Below are positions 43,060 through 51,417 of a DNA stretch of 64,000 bases, piece by piece. Position 1 is the stretch's first letter. Each line of letters begins with the position of its first letter. The DNA lies in the NCBI RefSeq assembly GCF_002236805.1, contig NZ_NIQA01000005.1, positions 1-64,000 on the forward strand, given 5' to 3'. Source of the stretch: Pusillimonas sp. T2. GTDB lineage: Bacteria > Pseudomonadota > Gammaproteobacteria > Burkholderiales > Burkholderiaceae_B. Position numbers and translations under genes: made by a program. The notes below the pieces were generated by a model. It was not told where the DNA came from and searched no databases. It saw nothing but the letters and a program-made list of their open reading frames with translations.

Positions 43060-43764
43060 ATGTCTGATCTTTCTGCGTTTCCCATTACCCAAAAATGGCC
43101 GGCTGCACACCCCGATCGTATTCAGCTGTATTCGCTACCCACGCCTAATGGCGTCAAAGTGTCGATCATGCTTGAAGAAACGGGTTTGCCGTACGAAGCG
43201 CACCTGGTCAGTTTCCAGACCAATGACCAACTGACGCCCGAGTTTGTCTCGCTGAACCCGAACAACAAGATCCCCGCCATCATCGACCCGGCCGGCCCCG
43301 GCGGCAAGCCGCTGCCATTGTTCGAGTCGGGGGCTATTTTGGTGTATTTGGCCGAGAAAACGGGTAAGTTTCTACCCACTGATCCGGTGCAGCGCTACAC
43401 CACCTTGCAGTGGCTGATGTTCCAGATGGGCGGTGTAGGGCCCATGTTCGGGCAGTTGGGCTTTTTCCATAAGTTTGCCGGCAAAGATATCGAAGACAAA
43501 CGTCCGCGCGATCGCTATTTAGCTGAAACCCGGCGTTTGCTGGGGGTTCTGGATAAACACTTGGCAGGGCGTCAGTGGATCATGGGCGATGATTACACCA
43601 TTGCCGACATGGCGACCTTGCCCTGGGTGCGCAGCCTGATGCAGGTTTACGAAGCTGCCGATTTAGTCGGCATCAGTGATTTTCCTGAGGTCTTGCGCGT
43701 GCTGGACGTCTTTTTGGCGCGACCCGCGGTGCAGGCGGGCCTGAACCAGCCACCGCGCAGCTGA
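43060..43764 (+). CDS. glutathione S-transferase, Nu-class/YfcG-YghU type
   Basis: This 234-residue protein has an N-terminal thioredoxin-like domain and a helical C-terminal domain. The motif TPNGVKVSIMLEETGLPYE (core TPNGVKV) is typical of Nu-class enzymes such as YfcG and YghU, which bind two glutathiones and have disulfide reductase activity. Other landmarks are NPNNKIPAI and FESGAILVYLAEK. It follows the cardiolipin synthase gene by 20 bases and is convergent with the DUF3482 GTPase gene. Confidence 0.9.
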   Translation: MSDLSAFPITQKWPAAHPDRIQLYSLPTPNGVKVSIMLEETGLPYEAHLVSFQTNDQLTPEFVSLNPNNKIPAIIDPAGPGGKPLPLFESGAILVYLAEKTGKFLPTDPVQRYTTLQWLMFQMGGVGPMFGQLGFFHKFAGKDIEDKRPRDRYLAETRRLLGVLDKHLAGRQWIMGDDYTIADMATLPWVRSLMQVYEAADLVGISDFPEVLRVLDVFLARPAVQAGLNQPPRS

Positions 43765-43767
43765 TAC

Positions 43768-43783
43768 CCCCGCTGGTGCGGGG
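43768..43783. terminator. GC-rich hairpin between convergent genes, possible terminator
   Basis: CCCCGC-TGGT-GCGGGG forms a six-pair GC hairpin with a four-base loop in the 34-base gap between the GST and DUF3482 genes. It lacks a T run, so it could be a weak or Rho-assisted terminator rather than a classic one. Confidence 0.35.
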
Positions 43784-43798
43784 CATGCCAGGGTTAGG

Positions 43799-45220
43799 TC
43801 AAGGCGTGTTGGATAAGCTGGCCGCCAGCCGCTCAACCAGGCGCTGGCGCCGCACCGATGTTTCGTAGTGGTCGTCGAGTGTTGACCATTGCGGGTTGCT
43901 GCGGGCCTCTTGAATCGTTTCAGGCAGGCGCGAGTCACTGAATCCGTTGACGCGTTCAATATCAATGGTGATCGGGTCTCGTGCAGCATGACCGCGTTGC
44001 TCTAGTGCGGCGATCAGGGCCATTTGGCGGGCTGCCAACAGTCTGATGACATTATCATCGACAGAAATTTCTTGGTAGCCGAGCAGTTTTGCCAGCAGGC
44101 GTTTGCCGAAGCGATCTACTCCTTGCCAGGCGCCGCCGACTGCGGCGCCGATCATGGTGCCGGTGCCCAGGCTGAGACCGGCACTGAGCAAGTCAACCGT
44201 CAGCCCCGCTGCTGCACCTGCTGCTGCACCTTTGCTGACCTCAATACCTGCTTCTTTAAGGGTTTGGGGGCTGAATAAATCCATGCCCCAGCGCTCACCT
44301 TCAAGCGGTAGGGCATGCTGCAGGAAGTCTTCGCGACGAAAGTTGTAGTGCTTGAGCAAGGCTTGCAGGCAGGTTTGCTCGTGGCGCCGGACCAGGTCGC
44401 GCAACACTTGGGTAGTTTCTTCGACGGATGCACTGTCTGCTTTTGTGCTGACACGCAGGGCGGCAACATCGACCAGTAGCTCGGCCAGCAAGCGGTAGGC
44501 GCCTTGGCGGCGTGCGTGCCGTTGCGCCTGAATATTGGTTTTCAGGGTAGTCAGCAGTGCGGCGTGGCGGTCGAGTAAAACGCCTAGTTTTTCGTAAAGC
44601 TGGTCTTCGCCGTCGAGCGAGGGGGCAACCGTGTCGAATTCGACCATGGCATGCAGATTCAGGCGACCCAGGCCCTCACGCCACTCATCGACACGTTGGT
44701 ACTTGTGCTGCGTAAAGTTCAGCACTGGCAAAATGGGGCGCCCGCAAGAGGCTAGTATGGCCAGTTCTTCTTTGTGCTTGCTGAGCATCGGGTCCCGGGT
44801 GTCGATGACGTATAACGCGGCATCGCACTCAAGCAATTTTTTCAGGACACGCGCCTCTTGCTCGAAGCGGCGCCGGCTCTCAACCGAGTCCAGGAAGCGG
44901 TCGACCCGATCGAAGGCGTCCAGGCGCTCTTCGCGTGGACAAAGGCGATCGATGTAGTCTGACAAACCGATGGCGTCTTCGATGCCCGGTGTATCAAAGA
45001 ACTCGATGACCGGCGTTTCGTCGATGAGTAGCTGTATGCCTTCGACGTGGCGTGTGGTGCCGGGGCGGTCGCTGACTTCACCGAAGTCGGGGTTGCGTGT
45101 CAGTGAGCGTAGCAACGACGTTTTACCGGTGTTGGTATGACCAACCACGGCAATGCGCAGCAGAACGTCGGGCGTCGGTGCCGGGTCGGTGGGCGGCTGT
45201 GCGATATCAGTGGTTGCCAT
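43799..45220 (-). CDS. DUF3482-family GTPase
   Basis: In this 473-residue protein an Era/TrmE-like GTPase domain occupies the N terminus: P-loop GHTNTGKTS (27-35), a switch TTRHVEG, and DTPGIED. The usual NKxD base motif is not obvious (NFTQ lies where it is expected). The C-terminal DUF3482 half includes a glycine/alanine-zipper stretch (GAAAGAAAGLTVDLLSAGLS, then GTGTMIGAAVGG) that could enter or touch membranes. It is coupled to the DUF2868 membrane protein gene upstream by a 14-base overlap. The two families are nearly always neighbours, implying a membrane GTPase complex of unknown role. Confidence 0.87.
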   Translation of the reverse strand: MATTDIAQPPTDPAPTPDVLLRIAVVGHTNTGKTSLLRSLTRNPDFGEVSDRPGTTRHVEGIQLLIDETPVIEFFDTPGIEDAIGLSDYIDRLCPREERLDAFDRVDRFLDSVESRRRFEQEARVLKKLLECDAALYVIDTRDPMLSKHKEELAILASCGRPILPVLNFTQHKYQRVDEWREGLGRLNLHAMVEFDTVAPSLDGEDQLYEKLGVLLDRHAALLTTLKTNIQAQRHARRQGAYRLLAELLVDVAALRVSTKADSASVEETTQVLRDLVRRHEQTCLQALLKHYNFRREDFLQHALPLEGERWGMDLFSPQTLKEAGIEVSKGAAAGAAAGLTVDLLSAGLSLGTGTMIGAAVGGAWQGVDRFGKRLLAKLLGYQEISVDDNVIRLLAARQMALIAALEQRGHAARDPITIDIERVNGFSDSRLPETIQEARSNPQWSTLDDHYETSVRRQRLVERLAASLSNTP

Positions 45221-46628
45221 GCGGGGTGCTCTGGGTAGTGCCGGTTTGAGCCGTCAGGCTTGCCGGCCCGGTGTAAACGCGGGCGCTGTCAAAGCCGACG
45301 CGCTCAAGGTTTGCTTGCCATAGTGTAGTTCGATTGTTTTCAGGCATTGTGTCAGGCAGCAAAATCAGCACATGAAATTGTTTGCAGGTTTGGGCCAGCG
45401 CTTGAAAGTAAAGCAAGGTGCCGCGGTCGGGTGTCAGGCGGCCGTCGCAGGCCGCAATCAGGTGGTCATACTGTTTTGATTCCAGCGCGCTCAGCAGCGC
45501 GCTGCGCTGTGCGCGGGTATCGACACGTCCGAGGTCGGCGCCAATGTTTTCCAGGCCTGACGGCGGCCAGGTAATGTCGTTGGGCAGCTCAATGGCCACC
45601 AAGGCATTATGCCCGCCAGGCATTATGAGACCAGCCTGGCTGCTTTCGCCAGAGTTTGTTGCTAAATCAGGGGCAGGGGCGTCGATACCGGTGTTCAGGC
45701 TGCCGGGCATGAGGCGCGGCTTGAGCTCGATGAACCCGGGCAGTTCGGTGTCCAGCGTAAGAAGCTGCATTTGCCTTCGCCAGGTGACGATGCACGCCAG
45801 CAAGGCCAATAGCCTGGGCAAAAAGCCGTATACGACGACAACGCCCAGCAGCCATTGAGACCATAACGGCCCTGCGCTGTTGTTCGCAGGCAGTGCGCCG
45901 GCCATGCTTTGTGCCACAACGGTGTCGGCGGGTATCGGGAACCCGATCAGCGAGGGTAGTCCACCGAACAGATGCGTAATAACGGTGAACGCTTCGGGCG
46001 CCAAGAGCGTCGTTTCCCACTGGAAGACATATTGTCGTGCCGACAGTAGTGCCAACAGGGTGACGATGGTCGAGACAAAAACAATGCACCAGACAGCGTG
46101 GGTCAGGATCCCCAGCAGCGGTTTGAGCCCGTGGCTACGTTGCAGCGTTGCGACTAGCGCCTGGCCGATTGCCGCGCTTTGCGGTGTACGCGCCATGCGC
46201 GAGGTCATCCATAACCAGACCGCGCCCATTCCGCTGGCGTGCGATGAGGATGCGACGGTGCCAACCAACCAAAAGACAAAGGTCAGGGCGTGTAGCCCCA
46301 ACAGTACAGCTATTGCCAGCATCAGGTTGACAGGATGGCTGCCGTCACCCAATGCGCTTGCCGCCAGCCCCGCGCCGGTCAATATTGCGGTAATCGCAAG
46401 CAGTGCAAAAGCCAACTTGCTTAGCGTCTGCCAGTGTACGAATGTCGTTTGTATGCTTTCGCGTTCGGCCAACGCCTGGGCGCGGGTGATCAGGCGCTGG
46501 GCAAAATTGCCCCCGCGCCCAAGTGCGCGCGCCACGGGTGCGGCGTCGTCCAGAGCGCCGTCGCGCAGTTCTTTGATGCGCAGCGTTTCGGCCAGCCATA
46601 CAGCGTTGAACGATAGCGCGTCATGCAT
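45207..46628 (-). CDS. DUF2868-family membrane protein
   Basis: This 473-residue protein has a soluble N terminus (LAETLRIKELRDGALDDA; core ETLRIKELRD). Four membrane helices follow at roughly residues 70-95, 100-125, 180-205 and 260-285. A soluble C-terminal domain may resemble a nucleotide-binding fold (DRGTLLYFQALAQTCKQFHVLILLPD; core FHVLILLPD). The function is unknown. It is the first gene of a two-gene unit with the DUF3482 GTPase, which it overlaps by 14 bases, so the pair probably forms one membrane-associated complex. Confidence 0.83.
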   Translation of the reverse strand: MHDALSFNAVWLAETLRIKELRDGALDDAAPVARALGRGGNFAQRLITRAQALAERESIQTTFVHWQTLSKLAFALLAITAILTGAGLAASALGDGSHPVNLMLAIAVLLGLHALTFVFWLVGTVASSSHASGMGAVWLWMTSRMARTPQSAAIGQALVATLQRSHGLKPLLGILTHAVWCIVFVSTIVTLLALLSARQYVFQWETTLLAPEAFTVITHLFGGLPSLIGFPIPADTVVAQSMAGALPANNSAGPLWSQWLLGVVVVYGFLPRLLALLACIVTWRRQMQLLTLDTELPGFIELKPRLMPGSLNTGIDAPAPDLATNSGESSQAGLIMPGGHNALVAIELPNDITWPPSGLENIGADLGRVDTRAQRSALLSALESKQYDHLIAACDGRLTPDRGTLLYFQALAQTCKQFHVLILLPDTMPENNRTTLWQANLERVGFDSARVYTGPASLTAQTGTTQSTPHGNH

Positions 46629-46782
46629 GGCGGGCTCCGGTCAGGCTTAGGTGAAAACCCCGAGTCGGGCTTGAAATGAAAACCATAAATAGGCGTTGAG
46701 CAAGCAATAGCAAGGGGGAATATTAGGCTGGCCGTCGTACCGACGTCCAGTCGATAGAGAAAGCCCTATTTTGTTGGGGTCT

Positions 46783-46819
46783 CAACTAGTTGACTTACCA
46801 ACTAGTTTGAACTTAGACT
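46783..46819 (+). promoter_or_regulatory. promoter with overlapping MarR-like inverted repeat
   Basis: TAGTTG (46787-46792) and CAACTA (46799-46804) form a perfect inverted repeat around a six-base spacer. Each arm belongs to a larger CAACTAGTT element, at 46783-46791 and 46799-46807. A possible -35 TTGACT (46790-46795) and -10 TAGACT (46814-46819), 18 bases apart, overlap it. It lies ~70 bases upstream of the Liv/P450 operon, whose MarR gene at 53000 could bind here. The palindrome is clear; the promoter boxes are weaker. Confidence 0.55.
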
Positions 46820-46889
46820 CAGTGCACGTGAGACGCGTAAGGGCCCGCAGAGGCCGACATCCGCTCACCCTAATAATCAAGGAGACAAA

Positions 46890-48050
46890 ATGAAAGCACT
46901 ACGTTTAGGTGCCATCGCACTGATGGCTGTGTCGTTGTCGGGTTTTGCGCAAGCCGAAACCGTGAAAGTCGGCATTATTGCCCCGTTTTCCGGCCCCTTT
47001 GCACACTACGGCAAATTGTTCAAAGATGGTGCCGAGTCATATCTTGCTCAGCAAGGCGGCAAATTTGGCGGTCACGATATCCAGATTATTTATCGTGATA
47101 GCGGCGGCCCCAACCCGGGCGGCACTAAAACCGTAGCTCAAGAACTGATTGTGAATGAGCGTGTCGATTACCTGGGCGGTCTGGTGTTTACCCCCAATGC
47201 CATGGCGGTTGCACCGCTTATCCAGCAGTCCAAAACCCCCACGGTCATTTTCAACGCGGCAACATCGTCCATCAACACCAAGTCCGACTATTTCGTGCGC
47301 ACGTCGTATACCTTGTGGCAGGTGACGGTGCCCATCGCACAATGGGCCAAAAAACAGGGCATTACCAAAGTCGTGACTGCAGTCATGGATTACGCGCCTG
47401 GCGTAGATGCCGAAGCCGCTTTCAAGGATGAGTTTGCCAAGCAGGGGGGCGAGGTCGTTGAAAGCATTCGTATGCCGCTCAACACCAACGATTTCAGTCC
47501 GTTTGCCCAGCGCATCAAGGCCAGTGGCGCGCAGGCCGTGTATGTATTCCTGCCCGGCGGGCCGCCTAACCTGGGTTTTGTAAATGCTTACAACCAGAAT
47601 GGTTTGCGTGAAGCCGGTATCCAGTTTCTGGGCACTGCCGAAATGGATGAGTTCGACTTGCAGAAGTTTGGCGATGCTTCATTGGGCTTGCTGACCTCGT
47701 TCCATTATTCGGCTGATCACGACTCTGACGCCAACCGTCAATTTAAAGACGCCATGAAGAAACAGGCGGCCGATGCATTGGCCAACTACGCTTCGGTGGG
47801 GGCATACGACGGTATGCGCGTGATTCAAAAAATGGTTGAAGCCACCGACGGTAAAAAAGACGGTGAAAAGGCCATGGCAGCCATTAAAGGTTTTGAATGG
47901 GAAAGCCCACGCGGCCCGGCAAAAATCGACCCCGATACCCGTCACATTACCCAGAACGTTTACCTGCGCAAAGTCGAGCGTAAAGACGGCACGCTGGTTA
48001 ACACAGAAATCGAGAACTTCGGTCCGCAACGCGACCATGGCTTGAAGTAA
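46890..48050 (+). CDS. branched-chain-amino-acid-type ABC transporter substrate-binding protein
   Basis: This 386-residue periplasmic protein of the LivK type has a signal peptide (MKALRLGAIALMAVSLSGFA, cleavage near AQA-ET). The type I binding fold follows: VKVGIIAPFSGPFAHYGKLF (core IAPFSGPFA), IYRDSGGPNPGG and YLGGLVFTPNAMAVAPL. An AAGGAG site precedes the ATG at 46890. Liv-type binding proteins next to aromatic oxygenases often carry aromatic acids instead of amino acids. Here the operon continues with a CYP199-like P450, so a methoxybenzoate-type ligand is likely (inference). Confidence 0.9.
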   Translation: MKALRLGAIALMAVSLSGFAQAETVKVGIIAPFSGPFAHYGKLFKDGAESYLAQQGGKFGGHDIQIIYRDSGGPNPGGTKTVAQELIVNERVDYLGGLVFTPNAMAVAPLIQQSKTPTVIFNAATSSINTKSDYFVRTSYTLWQVTVPIAQWAKKQGITKVVTAVMDYAPGVDAEAAFKDEFAKQGGEVVESIRMPLNTNDFSPFAQRIKASGAQAVYVFLPGGPPNLGFVNAYNQNGLREAGIQFLGTAEMDEFDLQKFGDASLGLLTSFHYSADHDSDANRQFKDAMKKQAADALANYASVGAYDGMRVIQKMVEATDGKKDGEKAMAAIKGFEWESPRGPAKIDPDTRHITQNVYLRKVERKDGTLVNTEIENFGPQRDHGLK

Positions 48051-48065
48051 TCGAAGGGGGCATGC

Positions 48066-48926
48066 GTGCTGCTACTCAGTAATATTCTGATCGACGGAAT
48101 CGTCTACGGGATGGTGTTGTTTGTCATCTCTGTGGGCCTTTCCGTCACCATGGGGTTGATGCGGTTCATCAACCTGGCCCATGGCGCATTTGCCATGCTG
48201 GGAGGGTATGTCACGGCCATTCTGGTGCGTGAGCAAGGCTACCCCTTTCTTACGGGCTTATTGATTGCCATTGTGGCCACCATGGTCGTGGCGGCACTGC
48301 TCGAAACCTTTGTGTTCCGTTTTTTGTACAAAAAAACGGAGCTGCAACAGGTGTTGTTCACCATTGGTTTTACCTTCGCTTGTATTGCAACGGCCAACTT
48401 CTTTGCGGGTGCATATATCCAGCAAATTCCGTTGCCCGAATTGCTGCAGGGGTCGATCAGCCTGGGTGAACGCACCTTGCCCAAGCAGCGCGTGCTGGTC
48501 GTGGTGGCCGGCTTCATTGTGGTGTTGCTCATCTGGTTACTCATTTCCAAAACCCGTTTTGGCATCTGGTTACGTGCGTCGGTCGACAACGCCGCCATGT
48601 CCTCGTCGCTGGGGATCAATATCCGGGTGGTGCAGTGCGCCACGTTTGCAGCCGGGGCGGGTCTGGCTGCTTTGGGTGGTGTGCTTGGCGCCGAACTCAT
48701 GCCCCTCGAGCCTTATTACCCCCTGAAGTATCTGGTCTTGATGTTGGTTGTGGTTGCCGTGGGTGGCCTGGGCAGTATTTCCGGGACGTTGGCAGCAGCC
48801 TTGTTGCTGGGCGTAATCGACACCACCAGCAAGTACCTGGCATCCGACTTCGGCACATTCTTTTTCTACGCAGCCATGATTGTTTTGCTGGCGTTGCGAC
48901 CTGAAGGCATTTTACGGAGACACTGA
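48066..48926 (+). CDS. Liv-type ABC transporter permease (LivH-like)
   Basis: This 286-residue inner membrane permease has about eight helices, with LivH landmarks VGLSVTMGLMRFINLAHGAFAMLGGY (core INLAHGAFAMLGGY) and VVVAVGGLGSISGTLAAALLLG (core GGLGSISGT). The start is GTG at 48066, after a GGGGG stretch, because the adjacent ATG at 48062 is out of frame. Its stop overlaps the next permease start by one base (TGATG). It pairs with the LivM-like subunit as the channel. Confidence 0.93.
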   Translation: MLLLSNILIDGIVYGMVLFVISVGLSVTMGLMRFINLAHGAFAMLGGYVTAILVREQGYPFLTGLLIAIVATMVVAALLETFVFRFLYKKTELQQVLFTIGFTFACIATANFFAGAYIQQIPLPELLQGSISLGERTLPKQRVLVVVAGFIVVLLIWLLISKTRFGIWLRASVDNAAMSSSLGINIRVVQCATFAAGAGLAALGGVLGAELMPLEPYYPLKYLVLMLVVVAVGGLGSISGTLAAALLLGVIDTTSKYLASDFGTFFFYAAMIVLLALRPEGILRRH

Positions 48927-49924
48927 TGACGTTATCCCCTGTTTCCGCGGGTATGGCCATGCGTCAATCCCCCTGGGGCTGGCTGGGCTATGTGGCTGCG
49001 CTGGCTGTGATTTTTCTGTTGTATTGGTATTTGCCCGGGCAATTGCTCATTCTTACCCGCATCGCCATGATTGCCATTTTGGTCATGTCGCTTGACCTGG
49101 TAACGGGTTATGGCGGGTTGCCCACACTGGGTCAGGCGGCCATGTTTGGCATGGGGGCGTATGCCGCCGGCTTGTTCGCAAAGTTTGTGATGCCCGACCC
49201 TTTGCTGGGGCTGTTGGTTGCAGCAGGCTCGGGTGCCTTGCTGGCCTTTATTGCCGGTTTGTTTTTGGTGCGCTATCAAGGGTTGGCGTTCTTGATGCTG
49301 ACGATTGCTGTTGCGCTCATTATGCAAAACCTGGCCAGCAAGCTGCAGTTTATTACCGGGGGCGACGACGGCTTGTCGGGTTTCGAAGTGGCTCCCATTT
49401 TTGGCCAGTTTCAGTTCGATATTTTTGGGGTCACCGGCTACTGGTACGCCATGGTCGTGATGCTGTTGTCGTTTGCCGTACTGCGGCGCATTATGCGCTC
49501 GCCGTTTGGTTTGTGCTGTGTCGGTATTCGCGAAAACCGCGACCGTATGGCGGCCAATGGCACGCGTATTTACCCGCATTTGGTCAAGCTGTATACGTTG
49601 TCGGGCGTGTTTGCCGGCATCGCCGGGGGCTTGTTTGCCCAAGTCAACCAAGTCGTCGGCTTAGATAGCCTGGGTTTCGAGTTGTCGGCCGAGGCGCTGG
49701 TCATGCTGGTGCTGGGTGGGCTGGGCACATTAAGTGGGGCCATTATCGGCACCACCCTGTACACCATGATTCACCACTTTGCCGCGACCGCAAATCCGTT
49801 TCATTGGCTGTTTGTGATTGGTGGGTTGTTGATGCTCGTCGTGTTTTTGCCTAAAGGCTTTTTGCAGCAGATGATGCGCCGGTTAGGGCTGAATGTGTTG
49901 GCACTGTTCGGGAGGCGCGCATGA
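48926..49924 (+). CDS. Liv-type ABC transporter permease (LivM-like)
   Basis: This 332-residue permease has LivM motifs LDLVTGYGGLPTLGQAAMFGMGAY (core GYGGLPTLGQAAMFG), the ATP-binding-protein contact region CCVGIRENRDRMAANG, and ALVMLVLGGLGTLSGAIIG (core GGLGTLSGAIIG). It overlaps the LivH-like gene by one base and the first ATPase gene by four (ATGA). It completes the heterodimeric membrane channel of the importer. Confidence 0.93.
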   Translation: MTLSPVSAGMAMRQSPWGWLGYVAALAVIFLLYWYLPGQLLILTRIAMIAILVMSLDLVTGYGGLPTLGQAAMFGMGAYAAGLFAKFVMPDPLLGLLVAAGSGALLAFIAGLFLVRYQGLAFLMLTIAVALIMQNLASKLQFITGGDDGLSGFEVAPIFGQFQFDIFGVTGYWYAMVVMLLSFAVLRRIMRSPFGLCCVGIRENRDRMAANGTRIYPHLVKLYTLSGVFAGIAGGLFAQVNQVVGLDSLGFELSAEALVMLVLGGLGTLSGAIIGTTLYTMIHHFAATANPFHWLFVIGGLLMLVVFLPKGFLQQMMRRLGLNVLALFGRRA

Positions 49925-50670
49925 CGCTGCTGAAGGTTGAGCATCTTAAAAAATCGTTTGGCGGCCTGAAGGTGACTGACGATGTGTCATTCAGCTTGTC
50001 GGCGGGCGAGCGCCTGGCGATCATTGGCCCTAATGGCGCCGGCAAAACCACATTGGTCAATCAGGTGGGCGGAGTGCTGCATGCTGACGAAGGGCGCGTG
50101 TTGCTGAACGATACCGACGTCACGTCTTGGCCCAGCTACAAGCGTGTGGCTCACGGCTTGGTGCGCACTTTCCAGATTTCGAAGCTGGCGCCCGACATGC
50201 CGGTGATTGATCAGGTTGCACTGGCTATCCATCAGCGAGATGGTTCTATCGGGCAGATGTGGCGAAGCAAAAATTCGTACACCCACATTATTGACGAGGC
50301 TGCAAACATTCTGGCCGAGTTGCAGTTGACGCGTGTCGCCCACAACACACCGTCTGAAATGGCTTATGGCGACCAGCGTTTGGTAGAAGTGGCGCTGGCA
50401 CTGGCGCTACGGCCTAAAGTTTTGTTGCTCGACGAACCCATGGCTGGTGTGCCCAAGTCCGAGGCGCAACTGGTGCTCGACGCGCTTGAGCGCTTGCCGG
50501 CAGAACTGGGGGTGGTGATTATCGAACACGATATGGACCTGGTGTTCCGGTTTGCCAGCCGCATTTTGGTGCTGGCCAATGGTGCGGTACTGGCCGACGG
50601 TACACCCGATGATATTCGCCGCAATGATGTGGTCAGGGCGGTGTACCTGGGTAAAGAGGGGCAGATATGA
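49921..50670 (+). CDS. Liv-type ABC transporter ATP-binding protein (LivG-like)
   Basis: This 249-residue ABC ATPase has Walker A GPNGAGKTTL near residue 39 and Walker B VLLLDEPMAGVPK. The signature motif is diverged: MAYGDQRLVEVALAL stands where LSGGQ/LAYGEQR is usual, as is common in LivG. It overlaps the LivM-like gene and the LivF-like gene by four bases each, so the whole set is translationally coupled. It energises import with the LivF-like partner. Confidence 0.93.
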   Translation: MTLLKVEHLKKSFGGLKVTDDVSFSLSAGERLAIIGPNGAGKTTLVNQVGGVLHADEGRVLLNDTDVTSWPSYKRVAHGLVRTFQISKLAPDMPVIDQVALAIHQRDGSIGQMWRSKNSYTHIIDEAANILAELQLTRVAHNTPSEMAYGDQRLVEVALALALRPKVLLLDEPMAGVPKSEAQLVLDALERLPAELGVVIIEHDMDLVFRFASRILVLANGAVLADGTPDDIRRNDVVRAVYLGKEGQI

Positions 50671-51392
50671 GTCAGTTATTGGCTTTGGAGGGCCTGGAGG
50701 CCGGGTATGGCCCGCTTACCGTGCTGCATGGCGTGTCGTTTAGTGTGGCCGAAGGTGAACGGGTATGCCTGATCGGGCGCAATGGTGTGGGCAAGTCGAC
50801 CACACTGAAAACCATTATGGGGCTGACCGATTACCGTCGTGGCAGCGTGGCCTGGAAGGGCGCCGACGTGGCGCGCCGCAGTACGGTCGACCGCGCCCGG
50901 ATGGGCATCGGCTATGTGCCGCAAACACGCGATGTATTTCCGTCGCTGACCGTCGAAGAAAACTTGATCGCCGGGTTACGTAATCGGCCGGCATCTGACA
51001 TTCAGCGGGCCTATCAACTGTTCCCGCGCTTGCAAGAGCGTCGCAATAATCCCGGTACGGCGCTTTCAGGTGGCGAGCAGCAAATGCTTTCAGTGGCCCG
51101 TACCTTGTTGGGTAATCCGCAGCTCCTGTTGCTCGACGAGCCGCTCGAGGGCCTTGCACCCATTATTTGCGAGGAACTGATGCACGCATTCGACCAGCTA
51201 AGTCAGCAGCAAGGCGTGGCTATTTTGCTGGTTGAGCAAAAAGTACAAGAAGCCCTGAAGTTTGCGCAGCGCGCACTCATTCTTGACCACGGCGCGGTTG
51301 TGCACGAAGGCCCCACCGCCGAACTGATTGAAGATCCTTCGGTACTTGACCGCCATATTTCGGTGGCTGCAGTGCCGGGGCAGGCCCATTAA
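50667..51392 (+). CDS. Liv-type ABC transporter ATP-binding protein (LivF-like)
   Basis: This 241-residue ABC ATPase has Walker A GRNGVGKSTTLK near residue 39, signature ALSGGEQQMLSVARTL, and Walker B LLLLDEPLEGLAP. It is the second ATPase of the Liv-type importer. It ends 25 bases before the P450 gene with no terminator between, so uptake and oxidation genes share one transcript. Confidence 0.93.
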   Translation: MSQLLALEGLEAGYGPLTVLHGVSFSVAEGERVCLIGRNGVGKSTTLKTIMGLTDYRRGSVAWKGADVARRSTVDRARMGIGYVPQTRDVFPSLTVEENLIAGLRNRPASDIQRAYQLFPRLQERRNNPGTALSGGEQQMLSVARTLLGNPQLLLLDEPLEGLAPIICEELMHAFDQLSQQQGVAILLVEQKVQEALKFAQRALILDHGAVVHEGPTAELIEDPSVLDRHISVAAVPGQAH

Positions 51393-51417
51393 GCAAAATA
51401 CGAAGTAGGAGACAATC

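Noticed and set aside
45880-46650. 256-codon plus-strand frame antisense to the DUF2868 gene
   Set aside because: Low-complexity Ser/Ala/Arg composition and no ribosome site; the minus-strand protein has coherent membrane helices and a conserved partner.
48932-49651. 239-codon minus-strand frame antisense to the LivM-like gene
   Set aside because: Gln/His-rich shadow of a membrane-protein gene with no independent support.
46890-51392. Branched-chain amino acid uptake as the role of the Liv-type importer
   Set aside because: Co-transcription with a CYP199-like P450 chain makes an aromatic acid substrate more likely, so gene symbols livKHMGF were not assigned.
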